A stretch of DNA of 64,000 nucleotides from Poindextera sp965277425 (GTDB taxonomy: Bacteria; Pseudomonadota; Alphaproteobacteria; Caulobacterales; Caulobacteraceae): NCBI GenBank assembly GCA_965277425.1, contig CBDICR010000005.1:1-64000 (forward strand). The letters are read 5' to 3'. Of this stretch, positions 36,071 to 43,864 are shown piece by piece; the first letter of the stretch is position 1, and each line of letters opens with the position of its first letter. The translations under genes were made by a program, and so were the position numbers. The notes beneath the pieces are model-generated. The model ran no database searches. It had not been told where the DNA came from and saw only the letters and a list, made by a program, of their open reading frames with translations.

Positions 36071-37153
36071 TCATTGCGCGCCAGCTTCGGCGTTTTCCAC
36101 CTGGCGCCAGGCGTCCGGGTGGTCCTTGAACAGGGCCTGGGCGCGGGCGAGCGCCGCCTGGCGCCTGGGCTCGTCGCCCAGCACCCCATAGGAGCGGATC
36201 AGCCGGCCCCAGCCTTGCGGATTGTCGGGCTGAGCCTGCAGCTGGGCGGCCAGGCGCGCCACCATGCCGCGGATCATGGCCTGCGGGTCGACGGCGGGCC
36301 CGCTGGGTTGCGCGGACGGCAGGGCGCCGGTCTTCTCGACCGCCGCGATCTGCTGCTGCAGATCCTCGCGCCTCGGATCCGACGCCGGCAGATCGGCGTT
36401 CAGCGCCCGCCAGGCCTTCAGGCCGTCCTGAACGTCGCCGCCGGCGATCTGCTCGCGGGCCAGATAGTAGCGTGGCCCCGGCAGGGCGGGGTCCAGCGCG
36501 TTGGCGCGCTGAAAGGCCGCGTGCGCGCCAGCCGAGCCGTCGTCCGCCGCCTTCAGGGTCAGGGTCTCGCCAAGCAGCCCCCAAAGGTCGCCGCGCTTGG
36601 GATCGATGACGATGGCCTTGCGCAGGGCCTGTTCGGCGCCGACGAAATCGCCGCCGGCGATGTCGGCGTGGGCGAGATAGACCAGCGGGACCGAATCGCG
36701 CGGACGCTCGCTCGCGACCTGCTCGAGGACCGCGGACAGGCGCTGCGGATCGAGGGTGTCGGGCGCGGCGCGCCAGGCCTTCAGCCGCTGGGCGAACGGC
36801 TGGTCCGGCGTCTGCGGCGAACCCACGAGGATGTAGATTACAAGCGCGGCCAGCGGCGCGGCGGCGGCGAGCGCGATCACCAGTCCGCGGCTCCCGCCCG
36901 CGTCCGCCGGCGCAGCCTGAACATCGGCGGCGGCCAGGAGCCTTCGCGCCGCCTCGGTGCGCGCCGAGCGCCGCTCGGTTTGCGGCAAGAGGCCGCGTTC
37001 GGCGAGGTCGTCGAGCTCGGTCAGCTGGCGCCGATAGACCGCAACCGACGGGTCCTCGACCTCGCGCCGGTCAGCCGCGCGCGCGGCGCGCAGGACGATG
37101 AGGACGGCCACGGCGACGGAAAGCAAGGCGGCCGCGACCCAGAAGACGATCAT
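36071..37153 (-). CDS. ccmI: Cytochrome c biogenesis protein CcmI (CycH), TPR chaperone
   Basis: A 360-residue apocytochrome chaperone. TM1 lies at residues 2-21 (IVFWVAAALLSVAVAVLIVL), followed by a cytosolic Arg-rich loop with DPSVAVYRRQLTELDDLAERG. TM2 lies at about 89-110 (GLVIALAAAAPLAALVIYIL). The periplasmic TPR-like part has RGDLWGLLGETLTL and NPQGWGRLIRSYGVLGD. It begins the minus-strand ccm operon. There is no ccmG between ccmF and ccmH, as in other alphaproteobacterial cycHJKL clusters, so CcmG and CcmABC must be elsewhere. Confidence 0.92.
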   Translation of the reverse strand: MIVFWVAAALLSVAVAVLIVLRAARAADRREVEDPSVAVYRRQLTELDDLAERGLLPQTERRSARTEAARRLLAAADVQAAPADAGGSRGLVIALAAAAPLAALVIYILVGSPQTPDQPFAQRLKAWRAAPDTLDPQRLSAVLEQVASERPRDSVPLVYLAHADIAGGDFVGAEQALRKAIVIDPKRGDLWGLLGETLTLKAADDGSAGAHAAFQRANALDPALPGPRYYLAREQIAGGDVQDGLKAWRALNADLPASDPRREDLQQQIAAVEKTGALPSAQPSGPAVDPQAMIRGMVARLAAQLQAQPDNPQGWGRLIRSYGVLGDEPRRQAALARAQALFKDHPDAWRQVENAEAGAQ

Positions 37154-37373
37154 GGCGTCCTGCTAGAGCAATTTGTCGTGGACGGCGAGGCCATCGAGGC
37201 TGCGTCGCCGTTCGGTTTCGGCGACGCCTCGGCATCGGCGACCGCCTGGCCGAACCGCGCTGACCGTCATCCGGGAAAAGATCGTGAAAGCGTCTCCCGA
37301 CCGTCGACCGGCGAGCGAGCCGACGCAAATCCACGCCGTCTTCGTCAAGGGCTATGAGATCCCATCGGATGGA

Positions 37374-37790
37374 CTACCGCGCGCCGGCGATGAAGGCCTC
37401 GAATCCGTCTCGGCCCTGGAAGAAATCGAGCCGCACACCGTCCGGGTCGGCCAGGGCGAAGCGTTTCAGGCCGCCATCGAACACCTGCATCTCCGGGGCG
37501 GACAGTCCGGCGGCGATCAGACCCTCGCGAAAGACGTCCAGATCGCTCGATTCGAAGGCGATGTGATCCGGCGCGCGCCCGGGGCTCGCCGCCGCCTCGC
37601 GCGGTTGAAGCAGAAACTCCAGGGTGAACCCGCCCTTGCCCAGCGAGACGAACGCGGACTCCGCATCGCGCCCCACCAGCTCGAACCCGAGGCCGCCGCA
37701 GTAGAAGGAAATCGATCGGTCGAGGTCGGCGACCGGATAGGCCACGTGCCAGATGTCGATCAGGCCATGGGCTTGTGGTTTCAGGTCCAT
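37374..37790 (-). CDS. VOC-family protein in a TetR-linked group
   Basis: A 138-residue VOC protein: LIDIWHVAYPVADLDRSISF with FYCGGLGFELVGR, then PGRAPDHIAFESSDLDVFRE and a C-terminal LADPDGVRLDFFQGRDGF. Two His ligands are present (WHVAY and DHIAF), but the third position reads Asp in RLDFF where most members have Glu, so metal binding could be altered. The ATG at 37790 gives the normal N-terminus. It lies 13 nt after the zinc-ribbon gene and is third in an operon with TetR and that protein. Substrate unknown. Confidence 0.85.
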   Translation of the reverse strand: MDLKPQAHGLIDIWHVAYPVADLDRSISFYCGGLGFELVGRDAESAFVSLGKGGFTLEFLLQPREAAASPGRAPDHIAFESSDLDVFREGLIAAGLSAPEMQVFDGGLKRFALADPDGVRLDFFQGRDGFEAFIAGAR

Positions 37791-37803
37791 ATTTCGCCCT
37801 CTT

Positions 37804-38052
37804 CTATAATCCGGCGGTTCGCCACGCGGGAAATCGGGCCAGGATGGTCCGCGCCTGGTCGCGCGCGACGTCGCCATCCAGGCCTTGCGTTGAGATCAGC
37901 CAGCCCGCGTAGTTCGCCAGCTTCTCCTCGTAGGGCTGCATCGAGCCATCCGGGCGCATGCAATAACGGCAATAGGCCTTGGCGGGGTCGCCCATGGCGT
38001 GGTCTTCGGCCGCGTCCATCGGCATGCCGCACGCGATACAGTCCAGGGTCAT
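37804..38052 (-). CDS. Small zinc-ribbon protein
   Basis: An 82-residue protein with two Cys pairs for zinc: CIACGMP (residues about 5-11) and YCRYC (about 27-31). It resembles the putative zinc-ribbon domain often found beside, or fused to, AraC-effector or VOC proteins. The C-terminal helix has KLANYAGWLISTQGLD. Its start overlaps the TetR stop (ATGA, 38049-38052). No function is known; tight coupling to tetR suggests a shared response. Confidence 0.85.
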   Translation of the reverse strand: MTLDCIACGMPMDAAEDHAMGDPAKAYCRYCMRPDGSMQPYEEKLANYAGWLISTQGLDGDVARDQARTILARFPAWRTAGL

Positions 38053-38648
38053 GGCGCAGATCTCCCTATCATCGCCAGATAGTTTCCGATGAGCTCATCA
38101 CCCTTGACCGTCAACACCGAGTGCGAGGGTGCAAAAAGATCTCGATTGGCCAGGTAGTAGTGGACGAGCGCAATCCAGGTATTGAACGCGAAATAGGGCT
38201 TAACCTTCAGGCCGTCATTCAAGCCGTTCTCCTCCAGAGCGGCGATGATATGCGATGACACAGCCGAGTTGATTTCGGTAATCCGCGCCTGGACGATCTT
38301 CGGCAGGAAGGACCTTTCGGCGATAATCCGCGCATAAAGCTCCTCATGCCGGGCCAACCCTTCGATATGGCCGCGCAGCACCTCTTCGACCGCGCCGGCG
38401 CTCTTCAGGCGACGGCGCGTAATCGCCTCGGCGTCGAGGATCGCGCCATCGACGACCGCCGCGATCAAGGCCTCGCGCGTGTGGAAATGCACAAAGACGC
38501 TGCCGTGCGAAACGCCGGCCGCTTCCGCCACGGCCTGGGTTCGCGCGCCGACGAAACCCTGGACCTCGAACACGCACCTGGCCGCCTGCAGAATCTTGTG
38601 GCGGGTGTCGGTGCGACGCTGCGCCCGTGTGGTGGTCAGCTGCTGCAT
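38049..38648 (-). CDS. TetR-family transcriptional regulator
   Basis: A 199-residue repressor. The N-terminal HTH (residues about 10-55) has RTDTRHKILQAARCVFEVQG and TQAVAEAAGVSHGSVFVHFH. The ligand domain is helical (EEVLRGHIEGLARHEELYAR and PYFAFNTWIALVHYYLANRD). The ATG at 38648 (MQQLTTTR) is used; a longer frame to 38708 runs through the operator. A 31-bp palindrome lies directly upstream, shared with a divergent small gene. It leads an operon with the zinc-ribbon and VOC genes. Confidence 0.9.
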   Translation of the reverse strand: MQQLTTTRAQRRTDTRHKILQAARCVFEVQGFVGARTQAVAEAAGVSHGSVFVHFHTREALIAAVVDGAILDAEAITRRRLKSAGAVEEVLRGHIEGLARHEELYARIIAERSFLPKIVQARITEINSAVSSHIIAALEENGLNDGLKVKPYFAFNTWIALVHYYLANRDLFAPSHSVLTVKGDELIGNYLAMIGRSAP

Positions 38649-38653
38649 AGGAA

Positions 38654-38684
38654 TTGACTGTTCACTCAATGAGTGATTAGTCAA
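38654..38684. promoter_or_regulatory. 31-bp palindrome in the divergent tetR promoter
   Basis: Centred on 38669. The inner arms TCACTCA and TGAGTGA (38662-38668, 38670-38676) are perfect, and the outer arms TTGACT (38654-38659) and AGTCAA (38679-38684) are also perfect; two pairs between them mismatch (13 of 15 pairs match). Each outer arm reads as a TTGACT -35 box for one direction. It is a strong candidate TetR operator controlling both directions. Confidence 0.8.
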
Positions 38685-38713
38685 TAGCGGATTGGGAGCA
38701 GAGGACAAGCCTC

Positions 38714-38971
38714 ATGAAGCACGCTGGCGCCGAGGCCTTGGATCGGCTGGAACCGCTGCTCGTGGAAATCCGATTGCGCGAGGGGTTGAAGGAGAAGAAA
38801 CGCGGCTCGTTCTACCGGAAGGGCAAGGCGTGGCTGCACTTCCACGAGGATCCCGCCGGGTTGTTCGCGGATTTGCGCGGCCCGGCCGACTGGATGCGGC
38901 TGCGGGTCAGCGATCCGGCCGAACGCCAGAGCTTGATCGAGGCGATGGACGCGGCCTTGCGCGCGCCCTAG
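38714..38971 (+). CDS. Small conserved-looking hypothetical protein
   Basis: An 85-residue soluble protein: MKHAGAEALDRLEPLLVEIR, then KEKKRGSFYRKGKAWLHFHE, FADLRGPADWMRLRVSDP and a C-terminal helix. The pattern (helix, basic beta pair, FHED, helix) recurs in unannotated alphaproteobacterial proteins, but I cannot name a family. It is divergent from tetR and shares the palindromic promoter, so it may belong to the same regulon. Its stop shares CTAG (38968-38971) with the convergent pentapeptide-repeat gene. Confidence 0.75.
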   Translation: MKHAGAEALDRLEPLLVEIRLREGLKEKKRGSFYRKGKAWLHFHEDPAGLFADLRGPADWMRLRVSDPAERQSLIEAMDAALRAP

Positions 38972-40239
38972 CCGGCCTTGGCGACGGCGGTAAGTTCCAG
39001 GCCGCGCGTGGCCGGACGGTGCGCGCCGCTCAGATCGGCCTGCTTCAGGCTGGCGCCGGTGAAGTTGGCGCGGCTGATGTCGGCGAACACCATGACCGCG
39101 TGGTGCAGGTCGGCATGGGAGAAGTCGGCGCCCTTGGCGATGCAGCGGGTCATGTCGCAGGGCATCATCCGATCGGCGCCGATCAGCAGCGGCCCCAGCA
39201 CCGCCTCGCGCAGGTCGGAGCCGGAGAGCTTGGCGCCCATCAGCCGCGCGCCGCGCAGATCGGCGCGGCGGAGATTGCAGGCCCTAAGGTCGGCGCCTTC
39301 CAGGTGCGCGCCCTGCAGCTGCACGCCCTCCATGTCCAGGCCGTAGAAGACGGCGCCCTTGGCCGAGAGCGCGGTCAGATTGTAGCCCTTGATCGACTTC
39401 AGCGCCCGCAGATCGGCGCCGTCGAAGGACGAGGGGCTGCCCTCCGCGCCCTGGCTCTCGCACCACTGGGCGTGGGCGGCGACCATTTCGGCGTAGGGAA
39501 GCTCGGAAATGTCGCGGCCCGACGGCTGGTCCGTCAGGGCCCCGTCCATGCGCGCGTCAGTGGTGTTGCAGGCATAGATGGTCGCGCCGACCAGGACCGC
39601 GTCGCGCAGGTCCGCGCCGGAAAGGTCGGCCCCGGAAAGGTCGGCGCCGGCGAGATTGACGCCGTTCATCGTGCACTGTTTCAGGTTGGCGCGGACCAGC
39701 TTGGCGTCCTTCAGCACCGCGTCGGTGAAGTCGGCGCGCACAGCGATGACGCCGGAGAGCTTCGAGCGCTCCAGATTGGCGCCCACCAGGGTCGCGCCTT
39801 GAGCCTCGGAAACGCGGGAGGTGTGCTCGAGCAGGCGCAGGCCCCGGCCCCGGTCGACAGCGGCGATCGAACCCTCGCGCAGATCGGCCTCGAACAGGTC
39901 GGCCCCGGTCAGGTCCGCGCCACGAAGACAGGCGCCGCGCAGGTCGGCCCGGCGCAGCGAGGTCTCGCTCAGGTCGGCTTCCTGCATGTCGGCGGCGAAG
40001 AAGACGGTGTGGTCGAGCCGGGCGTTGGCGAACTTGCAGCCGGCGAGGATCGCGCCGGTGAAGTCGGCGTCGGACAGGTTGCGGCCGCGGAAGTTGAGAC
40101 CGGTCAGGTCCATCCACGAAAAGACCGCGCGCGCGCCGCCGGGCCGCGCGGTCCACAAGCGGTCGTGCTTGGCGCAGATGGCGTCCGCTTCGTCTTGCGT
40201 AAGACGGCGATAATTGCCGGCCGTGCTGTACGCGGGCAT
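38968..40239 (-). CDS. Pentapeptide-repeat protein
   Basis: A 423-residue protein made mostly of A(D/N)LxX pentapeptides forming a right-handed quadrilateral beta-helix. Runs include LSGADLSGADLRDAVLVGA and LRRADLRGARLMGAKLSGSD. Two repeat blocks (about residues 44-225 and 275-405) are split by a non-repeat segment (about 230-275, SGRDISELPYAEMVAAHAQW). The N-terminal 40 residues (NYRRLTQDEADAICAKHDRL) are conserved-looking and helical. No signal peptide. Some pentapeptide proteins mimic DNA (Qnr), but most have no known role. Confidence 0.88.
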   Translation of the reverse strand: MPAYSTAGNYRRLTQDEADAICAKHDRLWTARPGGARAVFSWMDLTGLNFRGRNLSDADFTGAILAGCKFANARLDHTVFFAADMQEADLSETSLRRADLRGACLRGADLTGADLFEADLREGSIAAVDRGRGLRLLEHTSRVSEAQGATLVGANLERSKLSGVIAVRADFTDAVLKDAKLVRANLKQCTMNGVNLAGADLSGADLSGADLRDAVLVGATIYACNTTDARMDGALTDQPSGRDISELPYAEMVAAHAQWCESQGAEGSPSSFDGADLRALKSIKGYNLTALSAKGAVFYGLDMEGVQLQGAHLEGADLRACNLRRADLRGARLMGAKLSGSDLREAVLGPLLIGADRMMPCDMTRCIAKGADFSHADLHHAVMVFADISRANFTGASLKQADLSGAHRPATRGLELTAVAKAG

Positions 40240-40341
40240 GGGGCTGATCCAGTGGCGAGATATCGAGCGTAACTATGCTCTAGGCGCGTTAACGCATTCC
40301 TTCCTCGGCCGCTCGAAATCAGCAGCTTCGCCGGTCCAGGC

Positions 40342-41052
40342 TCAGGCCTGCGGCAATCGCTCGGCGCGGTCCTGATCGAGATAGTGCGCGCTCGCCGGCT
40401 TGAGCCGGCCGTCCAATGTGACGAGCAGCGGATTGCCGGTGGGAATCTCGACCGCCGTGATGGCCGTATCCGGCACATCGAACAGATGCTTGACGATGGC
40501 GCGCAGAGAATTGCCGTGCGCCGCGATCAGCAGGGTCTCACCGGCCTGGAGCTTCGGCGCGATCTCGCCGGTCCAATAGGGCAGCACGCGATCCAGCGTG
40601 GTCTTCAGGCTCTCCGTGGCGGGAATGGCCTCGCCGGCATAGCGGCGGTCCTTGGTGAAGTCGTACCGGCCGCCCGGCTCGAGCGGCGGCGGCGGCGTAT
40701 CATAAGAGCGCCGCCAGGTCCGCACCTGCTCGTCGCCCGCTCGCGCCGCGACCTCGGCGTGGGTCTTGCCGGTAAGGGCGCCATAGTGGCGCTCGTTCAG
40801 CCGCCAGGACTTGGTGAGCGGAATCCACAACTGACCGGCCTTGGCCAGGGCCAGATCGGCGGTGCGGATGGCGCGGGTGAGGACCGAGGCGTAGGCGCGG
40901 TCGAATTCGATGCCGGCGTCCTTGAGAAGTTCGCCCGCGCGCACGGCCTCCGCCTCTCCCTGGGCGGTCACGTCGATGTCCACCCAGCCGGTGAAGCGTT
41001 TCTCCAGGTTCCAGACGCTCTGGCCATGGCGGAGCAGGACGAGTGTGGGCAT
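40342..41052 (-). CDS. gpmA: 2,3-bisphosphoglycerate-dependent phosphoglycerate mutase
   Basis: A 236-residue histidine phosphatase-fold mutase that interconverts 3- and 2-phosphoglycerate in glycolysis. The phospho-histidine motif LVLLRHGQSVWNLEKRFTGW has His9; RLNERHYGALTGKTHAEVAA and LLIAAHGNSLRAIVKHL supply the other catalytic residues. The size is close to E. coli GpmA (250). ATG 41052 is standard. A 99-bp gap separates it from a divergent small membrane protein gene. The GCGTTAACGC palindrome at 40286-40295 lies between its end and the pentapeptide gene promoter. Confidence 0.94.
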   Translation of the reverse strand: MPTLVLLRHGQSVWNLEKRFTGWVDIDVTAQGEAEAVRAGELLKDAGIEFDRAYASVLTRAIRTADLALAKAGQLWIPLTKSWRLNERHYGALTGKTHAEVAARAGDEQVRTWRRSYDTPPPPLEPGGRYDFTKDRRYAGEAIPATESLKTTLDRVLPYWTGEIAPKLQAGETLLIAAHGNSLRAIVKHLFDVPDTAITAVEIPTGNPLLVTLDGRLKPASAHYLDQDRAERLPQA

Positions 41053-41151
41053 CGGAACCTCCAGGAGGCGCCGGGCTAGAGGCCGCGTCCGGCGGCGTCA
41101 AGCGCGCGGCGGGGCTGCGCGTGCGCGCGTGCGCTGCTATATGGCGCGGCG

Positions 41152-41382
41152 ATGTCCGATCGGGTCTTCTTCTCGCTGGCCGTTCTGGCGGCCGTACTGA
41201 TGGTCGCGCTGGCCGCGGTCTGGCCACAGGGTCTGGGCGCGCGCGCGCCGGGACCCTTCGGCCATCCGGTGGCGCCGGTGGCCGAGGCGCAGCGCGCGGC
41301 GATCACACGGGAGACCGCCGCCAAGATCGCCGCCAATCCGCGCGCGGCCGCCGCGGTGCTCGGCCTGCGGACGCGCAAGTGA
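41152..41382 (+). CDS. Small single-span membrane protein upstream of kdsD
   Basis: A 76-residue protein with one N-terminal membrane segment (VFFSLAVLAAVLMVALAAVW, residues 5-24) and a helical tail rich in Ala (AAITRETAAKIAANPRAAAA). The tail probably lies in the periplasm. The stop TGA overlaps the GTG start of kdsD (GTGA, 41379-41382), so the two are translationally coupled. No family recognised. Confidence 0.75.
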   Translation: MSDRVFFSLAVLAAVLMVALAAVWPQGLGARAPGPFGHPVAPVAEAQRAAITRETAAKIAANPRAAAAVLGLRTRK

Positions 41383-42329
41383 GCGATTTCGACGCCGTCG
41401 CCACCGGCCGGCGCGTGCTGGGCGTCGAGGCCGAGGCCCTGGCCAGGCTGGCCGCCAGCCTTGGCGAGGACTTCATCGCGGCGGTGGAGGCCATGGCCGC
41501 CGCCAAGGGCCGCGTGGTGCTGACCGGCATCGGCAAGTCCGGCCATGTCGGGCGCAAGATCGCCTCCACCCTGGCCTCCACCGGCGAGCCTGCGCTCTTC
41601 GTCCACGCCACCGAGGCCGCCCATGGCGACCTGGGCATGATCGGCGCCGACGACGTGGTGGTGGCCCTGTCCAAGTCCGGCGAGACCCGCGAGCTGGCCC
41701 AGGTCATCGCCTACGCCAAGCGCTTCTCCATCCCCCTGATCGCCATCACCGCCGAGCGCGACTCATCGCTCGGCCGCGCCGCCGACATCGTGCTCCGCCT
41801 GCCCGAGGCGCGGGAAGCCGCCGAGCCGCTGGACGCGCCGACCACCTCGACCACCCTGCAGATGGCGTTGGGCGATGCGCTGGCCGTGGCCCTGCTCGAG
41901 CGGCGCGGCTTCACCAACAGCCATTTCAGCGTCCTGCACCCGGGCGGCAAGCTGGGCGCGGGCCTGCGCCTGGTCGGCGACCTGATGCACGGCCCGGCCG
42001 AACTGCCGCTGGTCGCGCCCGAGACGCCGATGGCCGAGGCGATCAGGGTGATGAGCGCCAAGCGCTTCGGCTGCGTCGGGGTGGTGGATCCGGGCGGGCG
42101 GCTGATCGGCATCGTCACCGACGGCGACATCCGCCGCCACATCGACGGTCTGCTCGACCATTGCGCCGGCGAGGTGATGACCAGGACGCCGCGCGTGGCC
42201 GCCCGCGATACGCTGGCCGCCGAAGCCATGCAGCTTATCGCCGGCGTCACCGTTCTGTTCGTGGTCGAGGACGAACGGCCGGTCGGAATCCTCAGCATGC
42301 ATGACATGTTGCGCGCCGGTGTGATGTAG
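41379..42329 (+). CDS. kdsD: Arabinose-5-phosphate isomerase
   Basis: A 316-residue isomerase converting ribulose-5-P to arabinose-5-P, the first step to Kdo for lipopolysaccharide. The SIS domain carries VLTGIGKSGHVGRKIAST, GMIGADDVVVALSKSGETRE and the catalytic His segment in HPGGKLG. Two CBS domains follow (residues about 200-310: LVAPETPMAEAIRVMSAKRF and MTRTPRVAARDTLAAEAMQL). The GTG start at 41379 gives the normal N-terminus and is coupled to the small membrane gene. kdsC and lptCAB do not follow; a phosphohexomutase and ugd do. Confidence 0.92.
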   Translation: MSDFDAVATGRRVLGVEAEALARLAASLGEDFIAAVEAMAAAKGRVVLTGIGKSGHVGRKIASTLASTGEPALFVHATEAAHGDLGMIGADDVVVALSKSGETRELAQVIAYAKRFSIPLIAITAERDSSLGRAADIVLRLPEAREAAEPLDAPTTSTTLQMALGDALAVALLERRGFTNSHFSVLHPGGKLGAGLRLVGDLMHGPAELPLVAPETPMAEAIRVMSAKRFGCVGVVDPGGRLIGIVTDGDIRRHIDGLLDHCAGEVMTRTPRVAARDTLAAEAMQLIAGVTVLFVVEDERPVGILSMHDMLRAGVM

Positions 42330-42338
42330 AAGGACGCC

Positions 42339-43841
42339 ATGCTGCCAACGCCCCGCGCCGATATCCTCGAAAACACCCTGGCCTATGAAACCAGCCCGCT
42401 GGTCAAGCCGACGGGGTTTCGCGAATACGACGCGCGCTGGCTGCTCGGCTCCGAGATCAACCTGCTCGGGATGCAGGCCCTCGGCCTTGGCCTCGGGACC
42501 TATATCCACGAACTCGGTCAGTCGCGCATCGTGGTCGGTCACGACTACCGCTCCTATTCGCTCTCGGTAAAACAGGCCCTGACGCTGGGCCTGATCGCGG
42601 CCGGCTGCGAGGTCTGCGACATCGGGCTGGCCATCACGCCGATGGCCTATTTCGCGCAGGTGAGCCTCGACGTCGCCTGCGTGGCCATGGTGACCGCCAG
42701 CCATAACGAGAACGGCTGGACCGGGGTGAAGATGGGCGCCTCGCCGCCGCTGACCTTCGGGCCGGAGGAGATCGGCCGGCTGAAAGAGATCGTGCTCACC
42801 GGCGGCTGGCGCGAACACCCGGGCGGGCGGCTGACCCGCGTGGACGGCATGACGGAGCGCTATATCGCCGACGCCGCCAGCCGCGTGCGCCTGACCCGGC
42901 CGATCAAGGTGATCGCGGCCTGCGGCAACGGCACCGCCGGCGCCTTCGCGCCCGACGCCTTGCGGCGCATGGGCGTCAGCGAAGTAATCGAGATGGACTG
43001 CGGGCTGGACTGGACCTTCCCGCGCTACAATCCCAACCCCGAAGACCATGTCATGCTGGACGCCATGGCCAAGCGGGTCAAGGAGACCGGCGCCGACCTG
43101 GCGCTCGGTTTCGACGGCGACGGCGACCGCTGCGGCGTGGTCGACGACCAGGGCGAGGAGATCTTCGCCGACAAGATCGGCCTGATGCTCGCGAGGGATT
43201 TAGCGCCGACGCACAAGGGCGCGACCTTCGTCGTCGACGTGAAATCGACCGGCCTCTTCGCCACCGACCCGGTGCTCGCGGCCAACGATTGCACCACCGT
43301 CTATTGGAAGACAGGTCACAGCTACATCAAGCGCAAGACCGCCGAGCTGGGCGCCCTGGCCGGGTTCGAAAAGAGCGGCCACTTCTTCTTCAACCCGCCG
43401 CTCGGGCGCGGCTACGACTGCGGCCTGACCTCGGCGGCGGCGGTGCTGGCCATGCTCGACAACAATCCGGGCAAGTCGATCAGCCAACTCAAGGACACCC
43501 TGCCCGTCGCCTGGACCTCGCTGACCATGTCCCCCCACTGCGACGACGAGCTGAAATACGCTGTGGTCGACAAGATCGTGAAGGAATACGAGGCCTTGGG
43601 CGCCGCCAGCGGCAAGATCCTCGGCCGCGCCATCACCGACGTCATCACCGTCAATGGCGTGCGCGTGGCGCTGGAAGACGGCTCGTGGCTCCTGGTGCGC
43701 GCCTCGTCGAACAAGCCGGAAATGGTGGTGGTGGTGGAAAGCACATCGTCGGAGGCCGACATGCGCGCCCTCTTCCGCGACGAGGTCAAACCCAGGCTGG
43801 CCAAACACGCCGAGATCGGGGCATACAACCAGGAAATCTAG
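42339..43841 (+). CDS. Phosphomannomutase/phosphoglucomutase (alpha-D-phosphohexomutase)
   Basis: A 500-residue alpha-phosphohexomutase interconverting hexose 1- and 6-phosphates. The phosphoserine loop is VTASHNENGWTGVKMG, with Ser121. The metal loop is LGFDGDGDRCGVVDDQG and the sugar-binding loop GFEKSGHFFFNPP; the C-domain has RASSNKPEMVVVVE. The size and loops fit ManB/AlgC-type enzymes; which sugar is preferred cannot be told. The ATG at 42339 follows kdsD by 9 nt and leads to ugd, so glucose-1-P for galU and ugd is a natural role. Confidence 0.9.
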   Translation: MLPTPRADILENTLAYETSPLVKPTGFREYDARWLLGSEINLLGMQALGLGLGTYIHELGQSRIVVGHDYRSYSLSVKQALTLGLIAAGCEVCDIGLAITPMAYFAQVSLDVACVAMVTASHNENGWTGVKMGASPPLTFGPEEIGRLKEIVLTGGWREHPGGRLTRVDGMTERYIADAASRVRLTRPIKVIAACGNGTAGAFAPDALRRMGVSEVIEMDCGLDWTFPRYNPNPEDHVMLDAMAKRVKETGADLALGFDGDGDRCGVVDDQGEEIFADKIGLMLARDLAPTHKGATFVVDVKSTGLFATDPVLAANDCTTVYWKTGHSYIKRKTAELGALAGFEKSGHFFFNPPLGRGYDCGLTSAAAVLAMLDNNPGKSISQLKDTLPVAWTSLTMSPHCDDELKYAVVDKIVKEYEALGAASGKILGRAITDVITVNGVRVALEDGSWLLVRASSNKPEMVVVVESTSSEADMRALFRDEVKPRLAKHAEIGAYNQEI

Positions 43842-43864
43842 GGCTTTCAAGGAGCTGACAGCCG

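Noticed and set aside
33511..36189. 892-codon version of CcmF
   Set aside because: The upstream part overlaps ccmE and ccmI in a wrong frame; ATG 35520 overlaps the ccmE stop and starts a typical CcmF.
37154..37373. 220-bp gap between ccmI and the VOC gene that could hide a small gene
   Set aside because: Open frames here are short or shadows of flanking genes, with no ribosome site; nothing supported was found.
40286..40295. GCGTTAACGC palindrome as a CtrA site
   Set aside because: Only one TTAA half is present at useful spacing; the second half of TTAA-N7-TTAA is missing.
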